Shown in pieces: positions 36,217 to 45,440 of a stretch of 64,000 nucleotides of DNA. Numbering within the stretch: position 1 is the stretch's first letter; each line of letters starts with the position of its first letter. The translations under genes were made by a program, and so were the position numbers. The stretch is taken from assembly GCA_020633955.1 (NCBI GenBank), contig JACKCP010000002.1:1-64000 (forward strand), read 5' to 3'. The DNA is from Desulfobacteraceae bacterium (lineage in GTDB: Bacteria > Desulfobacterota > Desulfobacteria > Desulfobacterales > JACKCP01). Below the pieces are notes generated by a model. The model did not search any database and was not told where the DNA came from. It was given only the letters and a program-made list of their open reading frames with translations.

Positions 36217-36644
36217 TTACCTATTGACTTTCATGCTCATTTGAATGTTTGTTTGCTGGTGCAATTATTACGCAAAAAAAGCTGAATTTAATTTTCGGCA
36301 AAAGTATATATAAGCCTTTAGCAACACTGTTTGCTTATTAAGGATGTTTTCAGGTGATTTTCTATCAGAAACTCATGCAGACACCTGAAACCATCCTTAA
36401 AAATCTATATTTACAGGTAATTAAACCTGATATATTGTTTATATTTGTCATTCAAAAAACTTATCTTTCAAACTATAAAATAAATCATAATTTTTACCTA
36501 TAACTGCCAAGCTAAAAGAACAACGATCTTCAATTCTAATTTAAACTTAATAGGCTGATTTTACTTTTATTTTTTTAATCATTATTCTATAATAAAATGT
36601 TAAATTCTTAAGTCAATATATGGCATAATTTAAACAGATAAAAT
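36217..36644. other. 428-bp intergenic region after ftsZ
   Basis: No gene. It holds the long hairpin at 36339-36401 and, near its right end, an extended -10-like TGGCATAAT (36621-36629) with TTAAAT 18 nt upstream that could drive the PAS gene, whose ATG is only about 15 nt downstream. Confidence 0.5.
36339..36401. repeat. long hairpin downstream of ftsZ
   Basis: Arms of 19 bp with a single mismatch: TTAAGGATGTTTTCAGGTG (36339-36357) and CACCTGAAACCATCCTTAA (36383-36401). The 25-nt loop itself contains a small TTTCT-ATC-AGAAA hairpin. No U tract on either side, so it is not a standard intrinsic terminator. It could stop or stabilise ftsZ mRNA or be a small mobile-element remnant. Confidence 0.65.
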
Positions 36645-39272
36645 ATGCCAAGTCCTTTAACTTTAAAATACAGAAAAAAAATGCATCCCAAAGATAATTC
36701 AAAAAAACAATTCAACGATAAATATATAAAAAACTTTCTCAAGCATTTTTACACACCAGCGCCAGAGGAAGAATTACCAGATACAGCAATAATTGAAACT
36801 GATCTATTTGGAAAAATAATTAATATCACTGATGAGTTTACAAAACTCGTATCCAGGCCAGCAGACATGATTTATGGAGAACAGCTTTCCAGTTTTATTT
36901 TTTCCCAGACATCCAAAACATCTCCTCTTTTTGTAGATAATGCGGCCAATCTTTCCTTCAAGACCAAAAAATTTATTAATGTTTTTATTTTAAGCAGCAA
37001 CAGCCAGTTTTTATCCGCAGACCTTAAAATGATGAAAAAGATTGCATCTGATGGCTCGATAATTGGCTACAGCATAGTCATTACAAACATAAACGGAAAA
37101 AATGACAATTCAAAAGGAAGACAGCCAGAATTACAAAAAAACGCCATACTCCAAGCCCTCATGTTTTCTTCAGAACGAATTATTCAGGCAGCTGATAATA
37201 TAAAGGAATCAATTATCTTTGATATATTACGGCACCTTGGTATAGCAGCGAGGGCAAACAGAGTTATTATTTTTGAAAATACAAAAAACGCCTATGGCTC
37301 CAATCTTATGGAACTCAAATATGAATGGAACTCTCCAGGAGTTTTTCAGGTAAGACAAAACTCTGCCTTAAATAAATACAAATACTCTGATAAAGTCTTT
37401 AGCCTGCTGTCAAGAGGAGAGTCCTATCAAAAAAAAGTTGAAGAACTTCATGAGCCTGACGAACTTCTGTTAAAAGATCACCTGATAAAATCATTTATAC
37501 TTATCCCTCTTTTTTCAGAGAAAAAATTTTATGGAAACCTTGCACTTGCAGACTGTCAAAAACCAAGAATCTGGACAACTGAGGAAAAAGAAGGAATTGA
37601 AGCCTCAGGAAGACTGATAGGACACATAATTAATAAACTGGGCAGCAAATCAAAACTACCACAAACTGAACAATCAAAACTAACCAAAACACAAGCCAAA
37701 CCTCTTTGTATAGTTGATAAATATGCAAAAATTATTTTTTGCTCTTCTGGATTTGAAGATCTGATTGGGTATTCATCTGCAGAAACCATAAATCTGCCAT
37801 TCACTGCCTTTGTCAAATCAAAAAACAACGAATTTTTAAGGCATTTTGAAAATATCCAAATTTCTAAGGTACCTGTCAGTGATTTGAAAATCAGACTAAG
37901 AACGTCAGAGGAACAATGGCTTCCTGTTATTGTTGATATGTCAGAAATTAATGCTGATGATAAAAATGAAACTCTAGTACAGATAAAAATAAAGTCCTTA
38001 GAAACTGAGATTAATCCACTTGCACTTGGAATTTGTGACCCTGATTATGAATTTAATGTTGATTTAAGCCTGATACTTGAAAAGCTGCCTTCTCCAATAT
38101 GGTTTACCGATAATGAAAAAAAATTTATTTATGGAAACAATGCTTTCTTTACAAAAATACTTACAGGAGCAGTTGATAAAAAAAATCTTATTGGGAAAAA
38201 GCCAGAAGAGCTACCCGAAAAAATGAATTTTTTAATAAAAATTATTACAAATGATATTGAATCAAACAACAACACTCTAATAGAAAGAAAACTTAAATCA
38301 AACGAAACACACATTTTCAATATCAAAAAAAGCGAAGTTTTAGATTACCACAATAATTTTACAGGAAATCTATGGTATGCCGAAGAAGAAACTCAATCAA
38401 TAAAAGCAAGCAGAAAAATTAAGGCAATTGAAAAAAAATATAAAACAATTCTTGAGCATATTCCAGGAGCAGTTTTTTTGAAAGATTCAAAAGGAAGATA
38501 TATTTATGCCAACAATTATATGCTTAAGGCATATAATTTTGCCTCCCTTCCATCTAAATTAAAAGGTGATATACCTGAATATATAATTTCAAAATACACA
38601 ATGGAAGACCTTAAAGCAATGCGTGAGGGTAAAATTGAAAGTATTGACTCTCTTCCTGAAATAAACGGGAATAATGCAATTTTTAAAAAAATTAAATTTC
38701 CGGTCAATTCAGAAACAGGAGAGTCTTTAATTGGAGGGGTTGCAATTGACATTACTAGAGAAAAAAATCTTGAGGATAAATTGTCAAAATATGAAACAAG
38801 GATAGAATTTCTTCAGTCTACATTTGATTCAGAGTATAAAAACCTTGAGGGAAAATACAAATCAAAAATCTATTTATTTGAAAAAAAGATTAATCTTCTT
38901 AAAAACCTTTATTCGAACTATTTAAAATTTTTCCATAACTCTCCTGTGCTTTTTTTCTGGTGCAACCTTTCAGGAAAAATTATTTTCTTGAACAATACCT
39001 GGAAAGACATTTTTCCATCCAAAATTTCAGACTTAAAAGGTAAAAATCTTGATGTTATTTTAGATCATGAGTCCAGAAAAAAATATTATTCAGTATGGAG
39101 AAATATTTTAAGTAAAAAAATTGATTACGGAGTAATGGAAGCAAATATATTTGCTGATAAAAAAATGATTAAAACAACTCTTTATCTTAAACTTGCTGAT
39201 AGAAAAAGCGATGCATCATTTCCAGGCATTATCGTAATTGGAATACCAAATAAAAACATCTTAAACATTTAG
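36645..39272 (+). CDS. multi-PAS/GAF sensor protein without recognisable output domain
   Basis: 875 aa, no membrane helices seen. Approximate order: PAS (47-150), GAF (168-330), PAS (348-450), PAS (483-600), PAS (603-720), coiled coil (722-752), PAS (755-870). PAS cores are visible as AIIETDLFGKIINITDEF, PSPIWFTDNEKKFIYGNNAF, GAVFLKDSKGRYIYANNYM and VLFFWCNLSGKIIFLNNTW. The protein ends right after the last PAS, with no kinase, GGDEF, EAL or methyl-acceptor part. Very Lys/Asn-rich. Start at 36645, or Met13, with no good ribosome site. Partners and signal unknown. Confidence 0.8.
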   Translation: MPSPLTLKYRKKMHPKDNSKKQFNDKYIKNFLKHFYTPAPEEELPDTAIIETDLFGKIINITDEFTKLVSRPADMIYGEQLSSFIFSQTSKTSPLFVDNAANLSFKTKKFINVFILSSNSQFLSADLKMMKKIASDGSIIGYSIVITNINGKNDNSKGRQPELQKNAILQALMFSSERIIQAADNIKESIIFDILRHLGIAARANRVIIFENTKNAYGSNLMELKYEWNSPGVFQVRQNSALNKYKYSDKVFSLLSRGESYQKKVEELHEPDELLLKDHLIKSFILIPLFSEKKFYGNLALADCQKPRIWTTEEKEGIEASGRLIGHIINKLGSKSKLPQTEQSKLTKTQAKPLCIVDKYAKIIFCSSGFEDLIGYSSAETINLPFTAFVKSKNNEFLRHFENIQISKVPVSDLKIRLRTSEEQWLPVIVDMSEINADDKNETLVQIKIKSLETEINPLALGICDPDYEFNVDLSLILEKLPSPIWFTDNEKKFIYGNNAFFTKILTGAVDKKNLIGKKPEELPEKMNFLIKIITNDIESNNNTLIERKLKSNETHIFNIKKSEVLDYHNNFTGNLWYAEEETQSIKASRKIKAIEKKYKTILEHIPGAVFLKDSKGRYIYANNYMLKAYNFASLPSKLKGDIPEYIISKYTMEDLKAMREGKIESIDSLPEINGNNAIFKKIKFPVNSETGESLIGGVAIDITREKNLEDKLSKYETRIEFLQSTFDSEYKNLEGKYKSKIYLFEKKINLLKNLYSNYLKFFHNSPVLFFWCNLSGKIIFLNNTWKDIFPSKISDLKGKNLDVILDHESRKKYYSVWRNILSKKIDYGVMEANIFADKKMIKTTLYLKLADRKSDASFPGIIVIGIPNKNILNI

Positions 39273-39275
39273 CCC

Positions 39276-39306
39276 AAAAAAAAGACCGCTCTTTTTAAGA
39301 GCGGTC
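39276..39306 (-). terminator. intrinsic terminator of the atp operon
   Basis: GACCGCTCTT / AAGAGCGGTC, a perfect 10-bp stem with a 3-nt loop, followed on the minus strand by eight U. Lies 24 nt past the atpC stop. The convergent PAS gene ends just before it; on that strand no U run follows. Confidence 0.9.
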
Positions 39307-39329
39307 CATAAATGCATATATCTTCAAAG

Positions 39330-39743
39330 TTACAAAAGAGCCACTTTTATTCTTGCTTCCGCTCTCCTCAAAGCACTTCTTGCCCTTTCAAAATCAGTTT
39401 TTTCGTCAGGCATATCAGCATTGAGTCTCATTTCAGCACGTTTTCTAGCTTCCTCTGCTCTCTGAAGATCAATATTTTCCTTAGTTTCAGCAGCATCTGC
39501 CAGAATTGTAACTTTTTTAGGCAGAGCTTCCGCAAACCCACCTTTGATAAAAACAATTTTTTCCTGTCCATCTTTAGTAAGATATCTTAATGAGCCGGTT
39601 CTAAGAGATGTCAGGAAAGGAGTATGTCCTTCCAATACACCAAAATCCCCAAGTTCGCCTGGAGAAACAACCATTTCAGCATTCTCCTCGGACAAAACTA
39701 TCCGCTCAGGGGTAACAATTTCGAGACTGATTTTTCCAGCCAT
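39330..39743 (-). CDS. atpC: ATP synthase F1 epsilon subunit
   Basis: 137 aa. N-terminal beta barrel (IVTPERIVLSEENAEMVVSPG, GDFGVLEGHTPFLTSL) and C-terminal helical hairpin rich in Arg/Ala/Glu. Part of the central stalk and a regulator of ATP hydrolysis. Last gene of the operon, 17 nt after atpD, followed by the terminator at 39276. Confidence 0.95.
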   Translation of the reverse strand: MAGKISLEIVTPERIVLSEENAEMVVSPGELGDFGVLEGHTPFLTSLRTGSLRYLTKDGQEKIVFIKGGFAEALPKKVTILADAAETKENIDLQRAEEARKRAEMRLNADMPDEKTDFERARSALRRAEARIKVALL

Positions 39744-39760
39744 AATTCCCCCTTTTACTA

Positions 39761-41179
39761 TTAATCTTCAGCTGCCATCTTTTCAGCTTTAGCAACTGCT
39801 TCCTCAATGGTTCCGACCATGTAAAAAGCCTGCTCGGGAAGATCGTCATATTTACCTTCACAGATTCCTTTAAAAGACTTAATAGTGTCTTCAATCTTAA
39901 CATAACAGCCCTTCATGCCTGTAAACTGCTCTGCAACGTGGAAAGGCTGGGAAAGGAATCTTTGTATTTTTCTGGCTCTTGATACAATAACCTTGTCTTC
40001 GTCAGATAGTTCGTCAACACCAAGGATTGCAATAATATCCTGAAGATCCTTATATTTCTGAAGAATAACCTGAACTGTCCTTGCTGTATTGTAGTGGTCT
40101 TCACCTAGAATATTTGCATCAAGAATTCTTGATGTTGAATCCAGCGGGTCAACAGCAGGATAAATACCAAGTTCAGATATTGCACGTGAAAGAACAACAG
40201 TACCGTCAAGATGGGCAAATGTTGTTGCCGGTGCAGGGTCAGTAAGGTCGTCAGCAGGTACATAAACGCACTGAACTGATGTAATTGAACCTTTTGTTGT
40301 TGATGTAATCCTTTCCTGAAGATCACCCATATCTTCTGCAAGTGTCGGCTGATAACCAACAGCAGAAGGCATACGTCCCAATAGAGCTGAAACTTCAGAA
40401 CCTGCCTGAGAAAAACGGAAAATGTTATCAATAAAAAGAAGAACATCCTGGCCTTCTTCATCTCTGAAATATTCTGCTGAAGTAAGCGCAGAAAGTGCAA
40501 CCCTTGCACGTGCACCAGGAGGTTCAGTCATCTGTCCATAAACAAGTGAAGCTTTTGGAAGAACACCTGATTCCTTCATTTCCTCGTAAAGGTCGTTACC
40601 TTCTCTTGTACGCTCACCAACCCCTCCGAAAACTGAAACACCACCGTGATGCATGGCTATGTTGTTAACCATTTCCATCATGATAACTGTCTTTCCAACA
40701 CCCGCACCTCCAAACAGTCCCATCTTACCGCCTCTTGGGAAAGGAACAAGAAGGTCAATAACCTTAATGCCGGTTTCAAGAACCTTAACAGATGTATCCT
40801 GATCAACAAGATCTGGAGCAGGCCTATGAATAGGCAGCTGCTTTTCCCTTGATACTTCACCCATTCCGTCAACAGGGTCACCGGTAACATTCAAAACCCT
40901 TCCAAGAACTGCAGCACCAACCGGCATGCTGATAGGTGCACCAGTATCCCTAACTTCCATTCCTCTTACAAGACCGTCGGTAACACCCATGGAAATTGTT
41001 CTTACAAGATTGTCTCCAAGATGCTGAGCAACTTCACAAATAAGGTTGTCAGCTTTATCATTAATAGTAGGATTTGTTATTTTTAATGCGGTGAGAATCG
41101 GTGGAAGTTTTCCGGGCTCAAACTCCACGTCAACAACAGGTCCTGCGACCTGTCTAATTCTACCAGTATTTTCTGCCAT
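39761..41179 (-). CDS. atpD: ATP synthase F1 beta subunit
   Basis: Catalytic subunit, 472 aa. Walker A GGAGVGKTV, catalytic GERTREGND with the Glu, DELSEEED-type region as DELSDEDK, and LLFIDNIFRF. The ATG at 41179 has GGAGG 8 nt upstream; an in-frame TTG at 41194 would overlap that site and is rejected. 25 nt after atpG. Confidence 0.97.
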   Translation of the reverse strand: MAENTGRIRQVAGPVVDVEFEPGKLPPILTALKITNPTINDKADNLICEVAQHLGDNLVRTISMGVTDGLVRGMEVRDTGAPISMPVGAAVLGRVLNVTGDPVDGMGEVSREKQLPIHRPAPDLVDQDTSVKVLETGIKVIDLLVPFPRGGKMGLFGGAGVGKTVIMMEMVNNIAMHHGGVSVFGGVGERTREGNDLYEEMKESGVLPKASLVYGQMTEPPGARARVALSALTSAEYFRDEEGQDVLLFIDNIFRFSQAGSEVSALLGRMPSAVGYQPTLAEDMGDLQERITSTTKGSITSVQCVYVPADDLTDPAPATTFAHLDGTVVLSRAISELGIYPAVDPLDSTSRILDANILGEDHYNTARTVQVILQKYKDLQDIIAILGVDELSDEDKVIVSRARKIQRFLSQPFHVAEQFTGMKGCYVKIEDTIKSFKGICEGKYDDLPEQAFYMVGTIEEAVAKAEKMAAED

Positions 41180-41204
41180 TTTATATGCCTCCAATTAAAA
41201 AGAA

Positions 41205-42092
41205 TTAGCCTTTCAATGCTTCTGCGCCGCCGACTATATCCATGAGGTCGGCTGTAACAGCTGCCTGTCTTGTTTTATTATAAAGCTTGTTAAGATCTTT
41301 GATCATATCATTACATGCCCTTGTTGCATTATCCATTGCAACCATTCTCGCAGCATGCTCACTTGCCGAAGTTTCAAGAAGTCCTCTGAAAATCTGAATT
41401 TGAACACTTCTAGGGAGCATTTCCTGGAGAACAAACTCTGGAGAAGGTTCACAGATATGCTCAGCAAGATATCCTTCCTCAGATGCTTCTTCAATATCGT
41501 CATCTGAAACAGGTCTTTCAATGGGAAGAATTTTTACAGCTGAAGGAACCTGTCTGCTCATGCTCTGGAATTCTGAGTAAACCATGTAAACCTCATCAGC
41601 TTCTCCTGAAAGAAAAAGATTAATAAGGTCATTTCCAGATCTTTCTGCAACTTCAAATCCAAAATTAGTTCCTACAACATTAAGGTAAGAATTTAGTACT
41701 TCTATACCTTTTTTGCCGGCCCAATCTCTTCCTTTTTTTCCAAAGGCAGTTATTTTAATGTTTTTGTCAAAATTCTTTTTTACAAGCTCTTGTGTTTTAT
41801 CAAGCAGCGATTCATTAAAAGCACCGCAAAGACCCCTGTCAGATGTACATACAATAATATGTACCGATTTAATTTCATCACGGGGCTCAAGAAGCTTTGA
41901 CGAAATATTGGTAGCTTTTTCTGCCAGGCTTTTCAGAACTTCTGTATATTTTTCTGCATAAGGCCTGAATGCATCAATTTTTCTCTGGCTTCCCCTGAGT
42001 CTTGAAGCAGCAACCATGTTCATTGCCTTGGTAATCTGCTTGGTCTTTTTAACCCCGGTGATTTTAAGTTTGAGATCCTTTAGTGTAGCCAT
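41205..42092 (-). CDS. atpG: ATP synthase F1 gamma subunit
   Basis: Rotary central shaft, 295 aa. N-terminal helix KDLKLKITGVKKTKQITKAMNMVAASRL, SDRGLCGAFN in the middle, and C-terminal MDNATRACNDMI, KLYNKTRQAAVT and DIVGGAEAL. Intact. 25 nt after atpA. Confidence 0.96.
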   Translation of the reverse strand: MATLKDLKLKITGVKKTKQITKAMNMVAASRLRGSQRKIDAFRPYAEKYTEVLKSLAEKATNISSKLLEPRDEIKSVHIIVCTSDRGLCGAFNESLLDKTQELVKKNFDKNIKITAFGKKGRDWAGKKGIEVLNSYLNVVGTNFGFEVAERSGNDLINLFLSGEADEVYMVYSEFQSMSRQVPSAVKILPIERPVSDDDIEEASEEGYLAEHICEPSPEFVLQEMLPRSVQIQIFRGLLETSASEHAARMVAMDNATRACNDMIKDLNKLYNKTRQAAVTADLMDIVGGAEALKG

Positions 42093-42117
42093 TTAAATCA
42101 ACCTTATTGAATTAAAA

Positions 42118-43635
42118 TTATTTAATTGTATCCTCAAACTCTTCTGCATATGCAGCCAGAGCGTCCTTAAGCAGATTTTCTGTTTCATCAGAAAGCTGTC
42201 TTTCAGATATTATATTTTCAAATACTTTGGGGAATCTGTCTTCAATAAACTGATATAGTCCTGCCTCGTATTTTGCAACCATGTTCTTTTCATATTTATC
42301 AAGATAACCTTTTGTACCTGCATAAATAATTGAAACCTGCTTTTCAAGCGGAAGAGGCTTATACTGAGGCTGTTTAAGAACCTCAACAAGTCTTTCACCT
42401 CTTTTAAGCTGTCTTTGTGTCGCAGCATCAAGGTCACTGCCAAAGGCTGCAAAAGACTCAAGTTCCCTGTACTGTGCAAGATCAAGACGAAGTGTACCTG
42501 CAACCTTTTTCATTGCTTTTTCCTGTGCTGAACCACCAACCCTTGAAACTGAAATACCTACGTTAACAGCAGGTCTTACACCTGAGAAGAAAAGACCAGG
42601 CTCCAGATAAATCTGACCATCAGTGATTGAGATAACGTTTGTAGGAATAAATGCAGAAACGTCACCTTCAAGTGTTTCAACAATTGGAAGCGCAGTCATT
42701 GAACCAGCACCAAGTGCATCGCTTAGTTTTGCGGAGCGTTCAAGAAGTCTTGAATGGTTATAGAAAACGTCACCAGGATATGCTTCACGTCCAGGAGGTC
42801 TTCTTAAAAGAAGAGAAACCTGTCTGTAAGCAGCTGCCTGCTTGGAAAGGTCATCGTAAACTATCAATGAATGCTCGCCGTTTTCCATGAAATATTCAGC
42901 CATGGCGCATCCTGCATATGGAGCCAGATACTGAAGAGGAGCAGGGTCACTTGCACATGCTGCAACAACAGTTGTGTATTCCATTGCACCATGCTCTTCA
43001 AGCACTGAAACAACCTGAGCAACAGTAGATTTTTTCTGTCCGCATGCAACATATATACACTTAACACCGCTGTTTTTCTGATTGATAATGGCATCAACAC
43101 CAATAGCAGTCTTACCTATCTGACGGTCTCCAATAACAAGTTCTCTCTGGCCTCTTCCAACAGGAATCATGGCATCAATTGCCTTAATACCTGTGTACAT
43201 CGGCTCATGAACACTTTTTCTGTCAACAACACCAGGAGCAATTTTTTCAAGGTTGTTATACTGTTTTGCTTCAATTGGACCTTTTCCGTCTATTGGATTT
43301 CCAAGTGTGTCAACAACCCTTCCAAGAAGTTCAGGTCCTGCAGGAACCTGAGCAATTTTTCCTGTTCTTTTAACAATGTCGCCTTCTTTAATAAGAGTAT
43401 CTTCTCCCATCAGAGCAACACCAACGTTATCCTCTTCAAGGTTAAGAACCAGTCCTATTAGATTACCTGGGAATTCAACAAGTTCAAGAGCCATAACATT
43501 TTCAAGTCCGTAGACTCTGGCAATACCGTCACCTACAGACAAAACAACTCCGGTTTCCGCGAGGTTAACCGACTTGTCAAAACCTTTAATTTGATCTTTG
43601 ATAATTTGGCTTATTTCTTCTGCTTTGATTTCCAT
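42118..43635 (-). CDS. atpA: ATP synthase F1 alpha subunit
   Basis: Non-catalytic nucleotide-binding subunit, 505 aa. Walker A GDRQIGKTA, LIVYDDLSKQA, RRPPGREAYPGDVFY and the arginine-finger stretch in VGISVSRVGGSAQ. Starts at the last base of the atpH stop, so the two are translationally coupled. Confidence 0.97.
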   Translation of the reverse strand: MEIKAEEISQIIKDQIKGFDKSVNLAETGVVLSVGDGIARVYGLENVMALELVEFPGNLIGLVLNLEEDNVGVALMGEDTLIKEGDIVKRTGKIAQVPAGPELLGRVVDTLGNPIDGKGPIEAKQYNNLEKIAPGVVDRKSVHEPMYTGIKAIDAMIPVGRGQRELVIGDRQIGKTAIGVDAIINQKNSGVKCIYVACGQKKSTVAQVVSVLEEHGAMEYTTVVAACASDPAPLQYLAPYAGCAMAEYFMENGEHSLIVYDDLSKQAAAYRQVSLLLRRPPGREAYPGDVFYNHSRLLERSAKLSDALGAGSMTALPIVETLEGDVSAFIPTNVISITDGQIYLEPGLFFSGVRPAVNVGISVSRVGGSAQEKAMKKVAGTLRLDLAQYRELESFAAFGSDLDAATQRQLKRGERLVEVLKQPQYKPLPLEKQVSIIYAGTKGYLDKYEKNMVAKYEAGLYQFIEDRFPKVFENIISERQLSDETENLLKDALAAYAEEFEDTIK

Positions 43636-44186
43636 CAGCTTACTTCACCCCTTTTAAAAGATTCTTTCATATTTTCCAATTGTGTTTTTATGCTTCCGTC
43701 ATAGACAAGGTCACCGATAACAGTGATGATTCCACCGATAATTTCCGGATCGTTTCTAAGCTCAACCTCAATTTGCTTTCCTGTTTTTGCAGAAAGAGCA
43801 TTTTTTAATTTCTCAACTGTGTCTTCAGAAAGAGGTGAGGCAGATGTAATAACGGCTCTCCCGATATTTTTTATCTCATCTGCCAGCTTCTGGTAATTTT
43901 CATTGATTTCGGAAACAAGTCCTATCCTTCTCTTGTCAAACAAAAGCATGACATAGGCTCTCATTGTCTCTGACACAGACAGACTTTCAACCACCTTAAG
44001 CAAAAGCGATCTTCTGTCCGAACGTCCGTAAAGCGGATTTAAAAGAAAATCACAAAGTTCCTTATTGGAATCAAAAACTTTTGCAACTGCAGAAATTTCT
44101 TTTGCGTATTCTTCAACCATATTGTCTGACTGACCAATAAGCATCAGTGCTTTGGCATAACGTCTTGCAACAACAATGTTTTTCAT
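43635..44186 (-). CDS. atpH: ATP synthase F1 delta subunit
   Basis: Joins the peripheral stalk to F1. 183 aa: N-terminal six-helix domain (ARRYAKALMLIG) and C-terminal DPEIIGGIITVIGDLVYDGSIK, the family signature. Directly abuts atpF and atpA. Confidence 0.94.
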   Translation of the reverse strand: MKNIVVARRYAKALMLIGQSDNMVEEYAKEISAVAKVFDSNKELCDFLLNPLYGRSDRRSLLLKVVESLSVSETMRAYVMLLFDKRRIGLVSEINENYQKLADEIKNIGRAVITSASPLSEDTVEKLKNALSAKTGKQIEVELRNDPEIIGGIITVIGDLVYDGSIKTQLENMKESFKRGEVS

Positions 44187-44767
44187 TATGCCACCACCTT
44201 TCCGATATAATCAGAAATAATATTTTCCTGATCCTGCTCATTGATGTTTTCTCTGATCAGTTTTTCCGCTTCCAGAACTGCTTTTTCAACAACCTCTTTT
44301 GAAAGCGTTTCCCTGGCCAGCTTAAACTCCTGCTCAATTTTCTTTTCAGCCTGAACCTGAAGTTTTTCAGCCGATTTTTTTGCTTCGGCAACAATCTTTT
44401 CCCTGGCTTTTTCTCCCTGTTCCACGTAGGTATCGACTATTGTCTTTACTTCCTCATCAAGGGATTCCATTTTTTTCTGAAATTCTTTAAGCTCTTTTTC
44501 AGCCTGTGCTTTTTTAGATTCCAGCTCTGAAATTTCTGTTTTAAGATTTTCAACTCGCTGACTAAAAAAATTTGAAGCAGGCTTTTTCAAAAGCACAAAT
44601 AAAACAGCTACAAGAACTGCAAAGTTAAGCAGCTTGTAGTTGTCAATGGACCCCCATCCGCCTCCGTGGGACCCGCCTTCGGCTCCTGCTGCACCTGCTG
44701 AAACAGCCGCAGCGGAAACCAACAGCAGAGGAAGAAGAAAAAATACAATTTTTCTAATCTTCATCAA
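44186..44767 (-). CDS. atpF: ATP synthase F0 b subunit with extra N-terminal hydrophobic segment
   Basis: 193 aa peripheral-stalk subunit. The first 25 residues look like a signal or extra membrane helix (VFFLLPLLLVSAAAVSAGAA). A Gly/His-rich stretch EGGSHGGGWGS follows, then the true membrane helix LNFAVLVAVLFVLLKKP and a long charged coiled coil. This extended form is common in related sulfate reducers. It overlaps the b' gene by 4 nt. Confidence 0.9.
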   Translation of the reverse strand: MMKIRKIVFFLLPLLLVSAAAVSAGAAGAEGGSHGGGWGSIDNYKLLNFAVLVAVLFVLLKKPASNFFSQRVENLKTEISELESKKAQAEKELKEFQKKMESLDEEVKTIVDTYVEQGEKAREKIVAEAKKSAEKLQVQAEKKIEQEFKLARETLSKEVVEKAVLEAEKLIRENINEQDQENIISDYIGKVVA

Positions 44768-45198
44768 ACGGCCCTCCCCAAAACTTTTTTTGCAATTTGT
44801 GAGGCAAATTCACCAATATCTTTTTCCAATGAAGCTCTTGCAGCTTCAGTTTCCTTACTTAATTTTTCCTTGACCTCATTGAACTTTGCCATTGACTCTT
44901 TCTGAAGTTCAGATAAGATTCTGCTTTCTTCTTCAGCAGCCTTTTCAATAAGCTCGTTCTTTTTTCTGGCTCCGTCAATTCTTGCAGATTTGATATCCTC
45001 ACGAAACTTGATCTCACTTTCTTTTGCATTATATACAGCTTTTTTTGCATCTTCTGAAAGTGAATCAACAACGGCTTTTCTTTTTGCAAGAATTCCCCTG
45101 ATTGGCTTATAAAGGACAATATTCAATGCAATGATCAACACAACAAAATTGACAATCTGAATAATAATTGAACTATTCAGGCTAATATCAACAGACAT
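44764..45198 (-). CDS. atpF': ATP synthase F0 b' subunit
   Basis: 144 aa. A membrane helix at about 8-28 (IIQIVNFVVLIIALNIVLYKP), then a charged coiled coil. It forms the peripheral stalk as a heterodimer with the longer b subunit. AGGAGGGG lies 3 nt before the ATG. First gene of the operon; a and c subunits are not in this window. Confidence 0.9.
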   Translation of the reverse strand: MSVDISLNSSIIIQIVNFVVLIIALNIVLYKPIRGILAKRKAVVDSLSEDAKKAVYNAKESEIKFREDIKSARIDGARKKNELIEKAAEEESRILSELQKESMAKFNEVKEKLSKETEAARASLEKDIGEFASQIAKKVLGRAV

Positions 45199-45254
45199 AA
45201 CCCCTCCTGAAAACCCATATTTAAATTATTAACAATTGTTTTTTAAGTTCCGCT

Positions 45255-45282
45255 ACTATCACTTTTTATCGTAAAATGTCAA
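45255..45282 (-). promoter_or_regulatory. putative atp operon promoter
   Basis: Minus strand TTGACA (45282-45277), 16-nt spacer, GATAGT (45260-45255). Transcription would begin about 50 nt before the b' ATG. Confidence 0.5.
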
Positions 45283-45440
45283 TTTGTTTTTGGGAAATAC
45301 TGATTTTTAAAGATTCTGAATCAGAATTCAGTAATTATTCCAATCTTTCAACCCTTAATGCTGATTTTTTAGACTATCTTCATTATTTCTCTATTTTGCA
45401 TTAATTTCTTTGACTTTTATCAAATTGACTCCAGGTAATT

